A stretch of 64,000 bases of DNA. Source: Chryseobacterium edaphi (lineage in GTDB: Bacteria > Bacteroidota > Bacteroidia > Flavobacteriales > Weeksellaceae). The notes under the pieces were generated by a model. It saw only the letters and a program-made list of their open reading frames with translations, was not told where the DNA came from and did no database searches. Shown here piece by piece: positions 24,343 through 32,836 of this stretch (position 1 is its first letter; every line of letters begins with the position of its first letter). A program made the position numbers and the translations under genes. Where the stretch lies: positions 1 through 64,000 of the forward strand of contig NZ_JAOTEM010000004.1 in NCBI RefSeq assembly GCF_025628985.1. Reading direction: 5' to 3'.

Positions 24343-25656
24343 ATGATTACTACATCAAAAAACAATACACTAAGTGTAACTCTGAAAGCGGCGATCGCTG
24401 CTTTCGGGGTTTACTTCTGCATGTATGCTTTTAGAAAACCTTTTGCGGTGGCCTCATTCAGCAACTTGGAATTTTTTGGTTTTGATTATAAAATTTTAAT
24501 CATCATTGCACAGGCAGTCGGTTATTTTATCTCAAAATTCATCGGAATTAAATTCATTTCAGAACTGAAACCCCAGAAAAGAATCCTTTTTCTTTTGATT
24601 TTTATCGGAATTGCCGAGCTGGCTTTGTTAGGTTTTGCGATTGTTCCTGCACCATATAACATTTTGTTCATGTTCATTAATGGAATTCCTCTCGGAATGA
24701 TCTGGGGAATTGTTTTCTCCTACATCGAAGGAAGAAAAACCACCGAAATTATCGGATTATTTCTTTGTTCAAGCTTTGTAATTTCTTCAGGAGTGGTAAA
24801 ATCTGCAGGAAAATTTTTAATGGACAGCTTCGGAATTTCAGAATTCTGGATGCCGTTTGCAACAGGTTTGATTTTCATTATTCCATTAATCATTTTTGCG
24901 GTTTTATTGAATAAAATTCCGGCTCCGGATGAGGAAGATATTGCCTTAAAAAAAGAAAGAAAACCTTTGAGCGAAGAAGAAAGAAGCAGTCTGGTCAAAA
25001 AGTTTTTCCTTCCATTGGTCAGCATCACGATTCTTTACATTTGTCTGACTGTTTTAAGGGATTTTCGCGACAATTTCAGCCGTGAGATCTGGGATGAGAT
25101 GAACGGTTCTGCAGACAGTTCGGTTTTCACTTTGACAGAAGTACCGATTTCCATAATGGTTTTACTTATTCTCGGATTTATGGTCAAGGTAAAAAACAAC
25201 ATAAAAGCCTTTGCATATTATCATTACATTCTTTTTGGTGGAATTATTTTGGTCGCTTTATCAACCATTTTATTTCAAGGCAACAGCATTTCTCCGTTTT
25301 TATGGATGACGATTTCAGGTTTTGGGATGTATCTCTGTTATATTCCATTTAACGGAATTTATTTTGACCGGATGATTGCTGCATTTAAAATTAAAGGAAA
25401 TGTCGGTTTTTTCATCTATTTCGTTGACGCATTTGGATATTTGGGAAGTGTTTCCGTTCTGTTTCTAAAAAATTTAGGATCGCAGGATCGGTCGTGGCTT
25501 CAGTTTTATATTCATCTTAATTATATCATCGCCGCCGTCGTTTTGCTTTTTTCGATCATTGCTTTTTTAGCATTCCAAAAAAAATCAAGATCAAAATCAA
25601 ATGCTGATGACGAAGGAACATCACAGACAATTCGTTTTGATGCTTTTAAAATTTAA
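24343..25656 (+). CDS. DUF5690-like multi-pass membrane transporter
   Basis: 437 residues with about 11-12 hydrophobic helices in an MFS-like pattern and a charged central cytosolic loop (about 200-225). From memory this matches the DUF5690 family, found in Bacteroidetes beside TIGR03364 oxidoreductases and phosphonatase-like hydrolases. It starts 4 bp after the TonB receptor gene and ends 10 bp before the oxidoreductase gene. The likely job is inner-membrane transport of the substrate taken up by the receptor. Confidence 0.8.
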   Translation: MITTSKNNTLSVTLKAAIAAFGVYFCMYAFRKPFAVASFSNLEFFGFDYKILIIIAQAVGYFISKFIGIKFISELKPQKRILFLLIFIGIAELALLGFAIVPAPYNILFMFINGIPLGMIWGIVFSYIEGRKTTEIIGLFLCSSFVISSGVVKSAGKFLMDSFGISEFWMPFATGLIFIIPLIIFAVLLNKIPAPDEEDIALKKERKPLSEEERSSLVKKFFLPLVSITILYICLTVLRDFRDNFSREIWDEMNGSADSSVFTLTEVPISIMVLLILGFMVKVKNNIKAFAYYHYILFGGIILVALSTILFQGNSISPFLWMTISGFGMYLCYIPFNGIYFDRMIAAFKIKGNVGFFIYFVDAFGYLGSVSVLFLKNLGSQDRSWLQFYIHLNYIIAAVVLLFSIIAFLAFQKKSRSKSNADDEGTSQTIRFDAFKI

Positions 25657-25666
25657 AATAATACAT

Positions 25667-26821
25667 ATGAATACTCAATATGATTTAATTGTTGTAGGTG
25701 GTGGAGTTTTAGGAACCTTTCACGCTTATCACGCTTTACAGAAAAACCTAAAAGTTGCAATTGTTGAAAGAAATTCTGTTCCACAAGGCGCAACAGTAAG
25801 AAATTTTGGACAGGTCGTTCCTTCGGGAATGGACATTAAATGGCAGAATTTCGGAAAAGAAAGTTTAAAGTTTTATAAAGATTTCCAGTCTAAAACTGAT
25901 CTTACCGTAAGACAAAATGGTTCGGTCTACATTGCTTCCAATGATGAAGAGCTACAACTTATTGAAGAACTGGCCCAGATCAACAAAAGCAATGATTACG
26001 AATCGGTCATTCTTTCGAAAAGCGAGTGCATCCAAAAGTTCGATGGCTTGAGATCTGATTACTGTAAAGGCGGACTGTTCTTTCCACAGGAGATCTCAGT
26101 GGATTCCAGCGAGATGATTGTCAAGCTTCATCAATATCTGAATAGTCAGGAAGGTCTGGATATTTTTTACAACACCACCGTTGTGGAAACCACTGAAAAT
26201 AATGCTCAATGTACTGTTACCACTGCAGACGGAAAGAAAATCAATTCTTCAAAAATTATTATCTGTGGAGGACACGAGTTTAAAACTCTGTATCCTGAGG
26301 TTTTTAATGAAAGTGATCTCGAAGTCAGCAAACTGCAGATGCTTCAGACCAAACCGCAGGGGATTTATTCGCTGCCGGGAAATATCCTTACAGGATTGTC
26401 CATCAGAAGATATGAGTCTTTCAGCGAATGTGTATCTTTTAAATCAATCAAAGAAAAAGAAGACAAAAACTCTTTTGAGAAAAAATTCGGGATTCACATT
26501 TTATTCAAACAAGCTTTGGATGGTTCAGTTATCATCGGCGATTCTCACGAATATGCGTACGCCAAAAATGCTGATGATCTTGGTTATGATTTAAATATGG
26601 ATATCGACGAATTTATGATTAATGAAGCTAAAAAAATTATCGATCTGCCAACCTACGAAATTCAGAGAAGGTGGTTCGGAATTTATTCTCAGTGTAAAAC
26701 CAAAGATATTTTCGAGCACAATGTTTCGCCAAACATTCATATCGTGACGGGAATCGGCGGAAAAGGAATGACCGGAAGCGGTGGCTTTGCAAAATTTAAT
26801 ATTGATACAATTTATTCTTAA
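25667..26821 (+). CDS. TIGR03364-like FAD-dependent oxidoreductase
   Basis: 384 residues from the ATG at 25667; a longer frame begins at 25601 but overlaps the transporter gene and lacks homology there. The protein opens with the Rossmann FAD motif DLIVVGGGVLG and ends with the GIGGKGMTGSGGFAK flavin-binding segment, like DAO-family amine oxidases. The TIGR03364 subgroup is associated with phosphonate catabolism and may oxidise aminophosphonates such as N-methylated 2-aminoethylphosphonate. It lies 2 bp before the phosphonatase-like gene. Family call is firm for DAO, good for the subgroup, and the substrate is inferred. Confidence 0.86.
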   Translation: MNTQYDLIVVGGGVLGTFHAYHALQKNLKVAIVERNSVPQGATVRNFGQVVPSGMDIKWQNFGKESLKFYKDFQSKTDLTVRQNGSVYIASNDEELQLIEELAQINKSNDYESVILSKSECIQKFDGLRSDYCKGGLFFPQEISVDSSEMIVKLHQYLNSQEGLDIFYNTTVVETTENNAQCTVTTADGKKINSSKIIICGGHEFKTLYPEVFNESDLEVSKLQMLQTKPQGIYSLPGNILTGLSIRRYESFSECVSFKSIKEKEDKNSFEKKFGIHILFKQALDGSVIIGDSHEYAYAKNADDLGYDLNMDIDEFMINEAKKIIDLPTYEIQRRWFGIYSQCKTKDIFEHNVSPNIHIVTGIGGKGMTGSGGFAKFNIDTIYS

Positions 26822-26823
26822 AG

Positions 26824-27492
26824 ATGAACATACAATTATTGGTTCTGGATATGGCCGGAACAACGATCGATGAAGATAATGTGGTGTATAAAACACTTAC
26901 AAAAGCCGTGAATGACTATGGCTACGAAGTGACTTTAGATAAAGTGCTTGAAATCTGTGCCGGAATGGAAAAAGCAGAAGCCATTAAAAACTTACTCGAA
27001 AACATAGGTGGAAATACAGCAGATACCGAAGCTATATTCGAAAACTTTTCTGATGAACTGGGACTTGCCTATGATGATCTCGACGTAAAACCCATCGCTG
27101 GTGTTGAAGAATTTTTGTTGAAAGTAAAATCTAAAGGTAAAAAAGTAGTTTTAAACACCGGATATACTCATAAAATTGCCAGTCAATTGCTCACAAAACT
27201 CAACTGGAAAATTAATGTTCACTACGACGCTCTGATTACTGCCGATGATGTTTTGGAAAGCAGACCTAATCCTGAAATGATCTTCCTTGCAATGAAAAAA
27301 TTCGGAATTACGGATTCGAAAACAGTTTTGAAAGCAGGAGATTCGACCATCGATATTCATGAGGGAAAAAACGCAGGCTGCGGAATCACGATTGCCGTTC
27401 TGAGCGGTGCACAAACAAGAGCACAACTTGAATCGGCATTGCCCGATCATATTTTAAACAATCTTTCAGAAGCTGAACATCTCCTTTTTTAA
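26824..27492 (+). CDS. Phosphonatase-like HAD hydrolase
   Basis: 222 residues of the HAD superfamily. The nucleophile motif DMAGTTID (Asp9) is close to the DxAGTxxD form of phosphonoacetaldehyde hydrolase; LNTGYT (motif II) and KAGDSTIDIHEG (motif IV) follow, with a helical cap between motifs I and II. This fits the TIGR03351 phosphonatase-like group rather than PhnX proper, which carries a cap-domain Lys that I cannot place here. With the oxidoreductase upstream it could release phosphate from a phosphono-aldehyde. It is separated from the oxidoreductase by 2 bp, so translation is probably coupled. Confidence 0.88.
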   Translation: MNIQLLVLDMAGTTIDEDNVVYKTLTKAVNDYGYEVTLDKVLEICAGMEKAEAIKNLLENIGGNTADTEAIFENFSDELGLAYDDLDVKPIAGVEEFLLKVKSKGKKVVLNTGYTHKIASQLLTKLNWKINVHYDALITADDVLESRPNPEMIFLAMKKFGITDSKTVLKAGDSTIDIHEGKNAGCGITIAVLSGAQTRAQLESALPDHILNNLSEAEHLLF

Positions 27493-27574
27493 TTACTTCA
27501 AAGAACTGGTTACAGAAGTTTTCTTTAATCAGTTTTAATTCAATTTCAAAAATTAAATCTTTAAAATAGTTATT

Positions 27575-29428
27575 ATGAAAACAAAACTTCTTTCTCTTTT
27601 GGTCATGACCAGCGCATTGATGAGTGCACAGACCAAAAAAGTTCTTTTTATCGGGATAGACGGTTGCAGACCCGATGTGATGATGTCGTCTAACACTCCG
27701 AACATTCAGGGATTATTGCCGACTGCAATTTATTCTTTAGATGCCATTACATTGGCACCCACTATCAGCGGAAACGGCTGGAGCTCTATGCTGACAGGGG
27801 TCGGAGTCGATAAGCATAATGTACCGGACAATAATTTCACCAATCCCAATTACGTAAATTACCGTGATTTTTTAACAAGAATTGAAACATATAATTCCAG
27901 TTTAAGAACCATATCATTGGCTCACTGGGCACCGATTAACAACAATATCATCAATACTGCTGATGTAAAAACAAACTTCTCAACTGATCTTGCGGTAAAA
28001 AATGCAGCAGTCAATGCACTGCAGAATGATAATCCTGACGTCCTGTTCGTTGATTTTGACGATGTGGATGGCGCAGGACATTCATACGGTTTTTCTTCCA
28101 CATCAACTCAGTATGTAAACTCAATTCAGACTACCGATACCTATATCGGTGAGATTCTCACTGCAATGAAAAACAGAAGCACGTACAACAGCGAAAACTG
28201 GCTGGTGGTAGTTACCACTGATCACGGTGGAGAGGGCAGCTCACATGGTGGAGGAAATCTTACGGAACGAGATATTTTTTCAATTTATTCCAATCCTTCG
28301 TTTGTTCCTCAACAGATTAGCAAAACCCAGCTTCAAAATACACCAACCTATAACCGTCTGAATTTCCCCGCAGGAACATACGCGAAGCCATCTGTGCAGA
28401 GCGGCTTTAATTTCGGAGCCACACAAGATTTCACGATTGAATTTTGGGTGAAACCAAACGTCAACTACAGCAGTGACCCAGTATTGATTGGAAATAAAAA
28501 CTGGAATAATGGCTACAATAAAGGGTTTGTCATTTCAGGATATTCCGGGCAGACCTTTAAAATGAATATTGGTGATGGCAGCAACAGACTAGATCTAACT
28601 GGAGGAAAATTGGTGACCAACCAATGGAAACATATTGCTGTAACTTTTGACAGAGACGGTCTTGCGACAATGTATGACGATGGAGTTCCTGTAACCGTTG
28701 GGAAAATGAATAATATCGGTGATATCACTTCTAATTTACCATTAACCATCAATCAGGACGGAACCAATACTTATGGTGTCAACCTCGCTGCATCCTACAA
28801 AGATGTAAGAATCTGGAATGCAAAACTGTCCAATGAAGCCATTGTACAGTGGGCAAATCAGGATGTAACAAACTCGCATCCTTTCTACGCTAATCTTTTG
28901 GCAAACTACAAGATGACTGAAGCCTCCGGAAATGCTTTGACAGATTCAGGACCTTTGGGTAATAATGCGACAATTACAGGTTCACCTACAAGAAATCTTC
29001 AGACATCAGAAACATTTACCATTCAGAATTATCTGAATACACCAAGGCAAACCGATCATTTCCCAACTGTACTCAACTGGCTTTGTATTCCGGTAATGAC
29101 TTCATGGGGAATTGACGGAACTAACAGAATTCCTATGTGCGACCTTGGAAGTTTAGCGGTTACTGAACAGGTAAAAAGCAGTTCTGATCTTGCAATTTAT
29201 CCCAATCCTGCTAAAAACGAACTGACCGTGAAATTTAAATCTACTGAAAATAGAATCAACCTGCAGATTATTGATTTTTCAGGTAAAATAGTTTTCAATA
29301 AAGATGAACAGTCATCAACGGGTGATTACAATGAAAAACTAAATATTTCAAACCTTTCCAATGCAACCTACTTTGTGGTGGTGAAAGAAGGTTCAAAAAG
29401 AACACAGAAGACTTTTATCAAAAACTAA
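27575..29428 (+). CDS. Secreted phosphodiesterase/alkaline-phosphatase-like protein with LamG domain and T9SS tail
   Basis: 617 residues. A signal peptide (about 1-18) precedes a type I phosphodiesterase/nucleotide pyrophosphatase domain (GIDGCRPD, nucleophile in APTISGNGWSSMLTG, then TDHGGEGSSHGG). A LamG/concanavalin-like domain (about 270-435) and a type A T9SS sorting domain (YPNPAKNE, ending TFIKN) follow. It should act outside the cell. As the last gene of the phosphonate-type operon it could split phosphonate esters, for example from phosphonolipids, and feed the receptor. A terminator lies just after. Enzyme class clear, substrate inferred. Confidence 0.88.
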   Translation: MKTKLLSLLVMTSALMSAQTKKVLFIGIDGCRPDVMMSSNTPNIQGLLPTAIYSLDAITLAPTISGNGWSSMLTGVGVDKHNVPDNNFTNPNYVNYRDFLTRIETYNSSLRTISLAHWAPINNNIINTADVKTNFSTDLAVKNAAVNALQNDNPDVLFVDFDDVDGAGHSYGFSSTSTQYVNSIQTTDTYIGEILTAMKNRSTYNSENWLVVVTTDHGGEGSSHGGGNLTERDIFSIYSNPSFVPQQISKTQLQNTPTYNRLNFPAGTYAKPSVQSGFNFGATQDFTIEFWVKPNVNYSSDPVLIGNKNWNNGYNKGFVISGYSGQTFKMNIGDGSNRLDLTGGKLVTNQWKHIAVTFDRDGLATMYDDGVPVTVGKMNNIGDITSNLPLTINQDGTNTYGVNLAASYKDVRIWNAKLSNEAIVQWANQDVTNSHPFYANLLANYKMTEASGNALTDSGPLGNNATITGSPTRNLQTSETFTIQNYLNTPRQTDHFPTVLNWLCIPVMTSWGIDGTNRIPMCDLGSLAVTEQVKSSSDLAIYPNPAKNELTVKFKSTENRINLQIIDFSGKIVFNKDEQSSTGDYNEKLNISNLSNATYFVVVKEGSKRTQKTFIKN

Positions 29429-29451
29429 TAGTTAGAATAATTAATTTTTGG

Positions 29452-29483
29452 AGTACAGACTGATTTTGGTCTGTACTTTTTTT
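29452..29483 (+). terminator. Rho-independent terminator of the phosphonate-type operon
   Basis: AGTACAGAC (29452-29460) pairs with GTCTGTACT (29469-29477) and is followed by a T-run. The 9-bp stem and 8-nt loop make it strong. It lies 24 bp after the stop of the phosphodiesterase gene. Confidence 0.85.
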
Positions 29484-29559
29484 ACCAAAAAAATATATAA
29501 TTTGAATATTGATCCATTTCCATTGTAATTTTGAACTTCAATATTTTTTTTTGGTCTTT

Positions 29560-29622
29560 TTAATTATCAATTTTGTCTCAAAAAACGATACCAGTGAAAT
29601 TTCGGTGTTGATTGATAATTAA
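29560..29622. repeat. 12-bp inverted repeat enclosing a border motif
   Basis: TTAATTATCAAT (29560-29571) and ATTGATAATTAA (29611-29622) are perfect inverted repeats. The border motif TCTCAAAAAACGATA lies between them at 29576-29590. Confidence 0.6.
29576..29590 (+). repeat. Border motif, copy 1
   Basis: TCTCAAAAAACGATA. This is the left-most copy of the dispersed motif; the surface protein gene follows 98 bp later. Confidence 0.65.
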
Positions 29623-29687
29623 TAAATTAATAAAAAGGCACGCATGTTCATCTACATATGAATATATTTGTGGAAATTTTGTATCGT

Positions 29688-31088
29688 ATGAAAACTGAGA
29701 TGATTACCGGGGCTTTATGCTTTTTTTCTATATCCGCATTTGGGCAAGTGGGTATCAATACCCAGACTCCGGCGGCAACGCTGGATGTAGCTGCCCGTAC
29801 AACCGGCACATCAGCCTCCACTGCTGAAGGATTAATCGCTCCGCGGCTTACCATCGCCGACTTGAATGCAAAAGCTTCTGCCTATGGAACGGCCCAGGTC
29901 GGATCCCTGATTTATGTGATAGACGCAGGTAACGGTATCCCGTCCGGACAGACTGCCAACATTAATGCAGCCGGTTATTATTTCTTTGATGGAACGGGTT
30001 GGCTGAAAGTGACAACAGGAAATACAGGAAGCGCAGGAAATAGTAATGATATTTATAATAGTGACGGTGCCTTAGCTGCCAACCGTACAATAGCAATGTC
30101 GGATAAAACGTTAGCTTTCAGTGCAAATCCTACTTCTGGAACCAGCCATTTTACAGTGGATGATACTACGTTGTCGGTAGATGCACTAAATAACAGAGTA
30201 GGTCTCGGTACCAATGCACCTTCAGAAAAACTGCATATAGAAAGCGGAAATATGTTTATGCATCATGATAGTCCCACGATTTACTTCCAGTCTACAATAC
30301 CAACAAATTATTCTAATCCCAATAATAACAATGGATCTATTGTGTTTTATAATGGAGCAAACTCTACGACAGAAGGAATGTATATGAGACATGTCAATAA
30401 TCCAACCGGATATATAGGAGGAAACCAACTTCAGTTCGGTTCTATTGATAATGGGGCCTTTAGTTCTATTCTGAATATTGGCAATGTAACAAAACAAGTC
30501 CTTATTGGTACTACTTCACCTTCTTCCAGTAACGGAAGTTATTCTAAATTGGTAATAAACAGTGATGTAGCAAATCAAGCCATTCAGATTATAGATGGAA
30601 ACCAAGGTAACAATAAAGTCCTTACAAGTGACGTCAATGGAAAAGGGACATGGAAATCAATAACTGGGCTAACTGCACCCTCCACAACCTATATATGGGA
30701 TAATCCCGGATCCGCTGGTACTTTAGGATATTATCAAAATTACGTATACGGACCTTATACGGTCGGTAAGACGGGATGGTATCAGATCAAATCACGATGG
30801 TTTTATATTCAAGCTCCACAATCAGTATCGGGAACTGATCAGGGAGTCGGTACTGTATGGATGCAGATCAATACCAGTAGTAGTAACAATATGGATGCTT
30901 TGAATAATCCCTCTATTGTCAATGAGCCTGTAGATGAAACAATTATGTTCAATCGAATGATTACAGGGTCAATGCTTTCAGGGAAGATGATGTATCTCAC
31001 CTTAGGCACAAATTATTACATACATATATCAGCGGCCTTAGTAGATCGATATGCAGAACAAAAATTTATCTTGAATTATGTACAATAA
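29688..31088 (+). CDS. Secreted surface protein with VGINTxxP-type N-terminus
   Basis: 466 residues from the ATG at 29688; a frame open from 29658 adds ten residues before the signal peptide and is less likely. After the signal (cleavage near SAFGQ) come VGINTQTPAATLDVAART and LIAPRLTIADL, a pattern frequent in Bacteroidetes cell-surface and fibre-like proteins, then glycine/serine-rich repeats resembling phage tail-fibre head regions and a C-terminal globular part (about 340-466) that looks TNF/C1q-like in length and ending. No T9SS tail is seen. It is bounded by border motifs at 29576 and 31168. Function unknown, probably surface-exposed binding. Confidence 0.7.
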   Translation: MKTEMITGALCFFSISAFGQVGINTQTPAATLDVAARTTGTSASTAEGLIAPRLTIADLNAKASAYGTAQVGSLIYVIDAGNGIPSGQTANINAAGYYFFDGTGWLKVTTGNTGSAGNSNDIYNSDGALAANRTIAMSDKTLAFSANPTSGTSHFTVDDTTLSVDALNNRVGLGTNAPSEKLHIESGNMFMHHDSPTIYFQSTIPTNYSNPNNNNGSIVFYNGANSTTEGMYMRHVNNPTGYIGGNQLQFGSIDNGAFSSILNIGNVTKQVLIGTTSPSSSNGSYSKLVINSDVANQAIQIIDGNQGNNKVLTSDVNGKGTWKSITGLTAPSTTYIWDNPGSAGTLGYYQNYVYGPYTVGKTGWYQIKSRWFYIQAPQSVSGTDQGVGTVWMQINTSSSNNMDALNNPSIVNEPVDETIMFNRMITGSMLSGKMMYLTLGTNYYIHISAALVDRYAEQKFILNYVQ

Positions 31089-31167
31089 GTAATATCCGGA
31101 GAAGATTTGACCTTTATAGATTCATATATCATTCCGACTTCTTATTTTTATTTGGAAATTAAAAAAA

Positions 31168-31182
31168 TCTCACAAAACGATA
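31168..31182 (+). repeat. Border motif, copy 2, with hairpin
   Basis: TCTCACAAAACGATA. Its AAAACGA (31174-31180) pairs with TCGTTTT shortly downstream (about 31192-31198), so this copy is one arm of a hairpin. It lies 34 bp before the next gene. Confidence 0.6.
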
Positions 31183-31215
31183 AGCTCTAATTCGTTTTAG
31201 GAATAAATAAAAAAT

Positions 31216-31851
31216 ATGAGTAAAAGATTTTCGAGAAATTTAATACTGAGTGTAGAATACTTAGCTTTATGTGGTTCTATTATTCTGATATTTTATTCAA
31301 TAATAAATTCTAATTGGGAGGTGACAGCAGCGGCTTTAGCGGTAGTTGCTGCCATAATAGCAAATTTCAATTCTCAACGTATTTCTTGGAAACAAGAAGA
31401 TGAGTACGAAGCTGATTTAGATATCAAATTTGATCTAAAAATAGTTAGAAAAATGGCATTGCTTGTAATTGAAAATACAGGAGGTAGTAGAGCTTATAAT
31501 ATTAAATTTACTATAACACCAGAGCTAAGAGTATTAAACAATAAAATCATAAAAGATGGTGATTTAACTTTTATTGACAAAAAAGAAAGAATTCAGTATT
31601 ACGTAGCTTATACTCCTGATATGTTTGACGAAAATTCAAAAGGCGAAAGACCAAAGCAGTATACAGTTCATTTCTCATTTTCACATACTGAAAATGGAAA
31701 TTCAGTGAAAAAACAGAAAACAATTTCTATGGAACAGTATAGGATGACGACATCACCTGATTCAGATTTAGAAAACTTCTTTATAAAAAATAGCAATATC
31801 TCTGAAAAATTGGATAAGTTGGAAAAAGCTGTTCTAAAGATTAAAAATTAA
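31216..31851 (+). CDS. Hypothetical membrane protein
   Basis: 211 residues. Two hydrophobic helices near the N-terminus (about 11-28 and 33-52) are followed by a soluble domain rich in beta-strand-like segments, and a C-terminal heptad stretch (KLDKLEKAVLKI). There is no recognisable family. It may sit in the inner membrane with the main domain in the cytosol. It is the only gene between border motifs at 31168 and 31883. Immunity or stress functions are possible for such cassettes, but nothing in the sequence shows it. Confidence 0.65.
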   Translation: MSKRFSRNLILSVEYLALCGSIILIFYSIINSNWEVTAAALAVVAAIIANFNSQRISWKQEDEYEADLDIKFDLKIVRKMALLVIENTGGSRAYNIKFTITPELRVLNNKIIKDGDLTFIDKKERIQYYVAYTPDMFDENSKGERPKQYTVHFSFSHTENGNSVKKQKTISMEQYRMTTSPDSDLENFFIKNSNISEKLDKLEKAVLKIKN

Positions 31852-31882
31852 TTTCCAAAACTACTTGTTCACTAGTAGAAAG

Positions 31883-31898
31883 TCTCGAAAAACGATGA
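31883..31898 (+). repeat. Border motif, copy 3
   Basis: TCTCGAAAAACGATGA, 32 bp after the stop of the membrane-protein gene. Confidence 0.6.
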
Positions 31899-31985
31899 AA
31901 TACATTTTGAAAAAAAACTAATAAGATTAGGAAGAAAACAATACCTATGTTTACTAAAATATAATTATAAAATACCATAGAAAAA

Positions 31986-32282
31986 TTACAATTGAGATTA
32001 CTCATCAAACATGTAGAAGGCGCAACAATCGCATATTTATATAATCGTGAATCTTTTGATCTATTAAATATTACACCTATTAAATTTGATAATTCGCAAT
32101 TTATAGAAATTAGGACAAATTATTGAATATGGTGGCATAAAATATAAAGTTGAAGAAATTAATTTTAAAATGGAGCAGGATTTCATGATATTAATCCTAA
32201 TATAGGAGTAAATTTATACTCACCTTCAGATCCGTCGGGATTTAATTGCCAAATGGGGATTTTTGCGAAAGATATAGAGTAA
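31986..32282 (+). pseudogene. Decayed small gene with two frameshifts
   Basis: Three consecutive frames give protein-like sequence: LLIKHVEGATIAYLYNRESF in the first, LGQIIEYGGIKYKVEEINFK in the second, and GAGFHDINPNIGVNLYSPSD onward to FAKDIE and a stop at 32280-32282 in the third. Joined, they would make a protein of about 98 residues. No start codon is left. The family is not recognised. It lies between border motifs at 31883 and 32382, so it looks like a decaying single-gene cassette. Confidence 0.7.
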
Positions 32283-32381
32283 TATTATGAAAGTAGAAAA
32301 TGTAATATTTAAATCATTACATATTTACTGAATACTTTGAGTACGTGAATTTGATTATTATAAAAAATAAAACGGAAATAA

Positions 32382-32397
32382 TCTCAAAAAACGATAA
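32382..32397 (+). repeat. Border motif, copy 4
   Basis: TCTCAAAAAACGATAA, the consensus form. It follows the decayed gene and precedes the terminator of the minus-strand operon. Confidence 0.65.
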
Positions 32398-32430
32398 ATA
32401 CATATAAATGATTACAAAAGACATTTAAGT

Positions 32431-32458
32431 ATAAAAAAACCGCAACTAATGTTGCGGT
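32431..32458 (-). terminator. Terminator of the minus-strand effector-like operon
   Basis: ACCGCAAC (32439-32446) and GTTGCGGT (32451-32458) form an 8-bp GC-rich stem with a TAAT loop. On the minus strand it is followed by a seven-base T-run. It lies just after the DKNYY-like gene. Confidence 0.85.
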
Positions 32459-32467
32459 CTATTTCAA

Positions 32468-32836
32468 TTATTTATCAACCACTTTTATATTAGGCGAAGA
32501 AGCAGGATGATTTCTAAATATATATTTATATTTTTTATCTTCAAAAATACCTTTTACAAAAATATCTTTTTTATCACGAGTTCCTATTTGGTGAAATGTT
32601 GCAACATCCACTAATTGTTTTAGCTTTATAACTTTATCTTTATAAAGAATATTATCTAGATAGACTGTTTTATTATCTTGTGGATTCTTTTCACTTGCAA
32701 CATCTATCTTACCTTTTAAGTAAATATTAGCTTGTTTATCCTTATAAAGTAGATCCTTTTTTATCATAGAATAAGGATTTTTTTGATAAGGACTTAATAA
32801 ACCGAATAGGATTGATATAAAGATAATTATTTTCAT
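32468..32836 (-). CDS. Small secreted DKNYY-like protein, candidate immunity partner
   Basis: 122 residues from the ATG at 32836. An upstream in-frame start at 32878 would put 14 residues before the signal peptide and is unlikely. The N-terminus is a hydrophobic signal segment. The rest carries repeats like VDVATFHQIGTRDKKDIFVKG that resemble the DKNYY family (tyrosine-rich tandem repeats). Its ATG overlaps the TGA of the upstream gene as ATGA, so translation is coupled to the putative effector. That coupling and the periplasmic signal suggest an immunity or accessory role; no direct evidence exists. Confidence 0.6.
   Translation of the reverse strand: MKIIIFISILFGLLSPYQKNPYSMIKKDLLYKDKQANIYLKGKIDVASEKNPQDNKTVYLDNILYKDKVIKLKQLVDVATFHQIGTRDKKDIFVKGIFEDKKYKYIFRNHPASSPNIKVVDK

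Noticed and set aside
23883..24365. Minus-strand frame of 160 codons inside the TonB receptor gene
   Set aside because: Antisense to conserved barrel sequence; a shadow.
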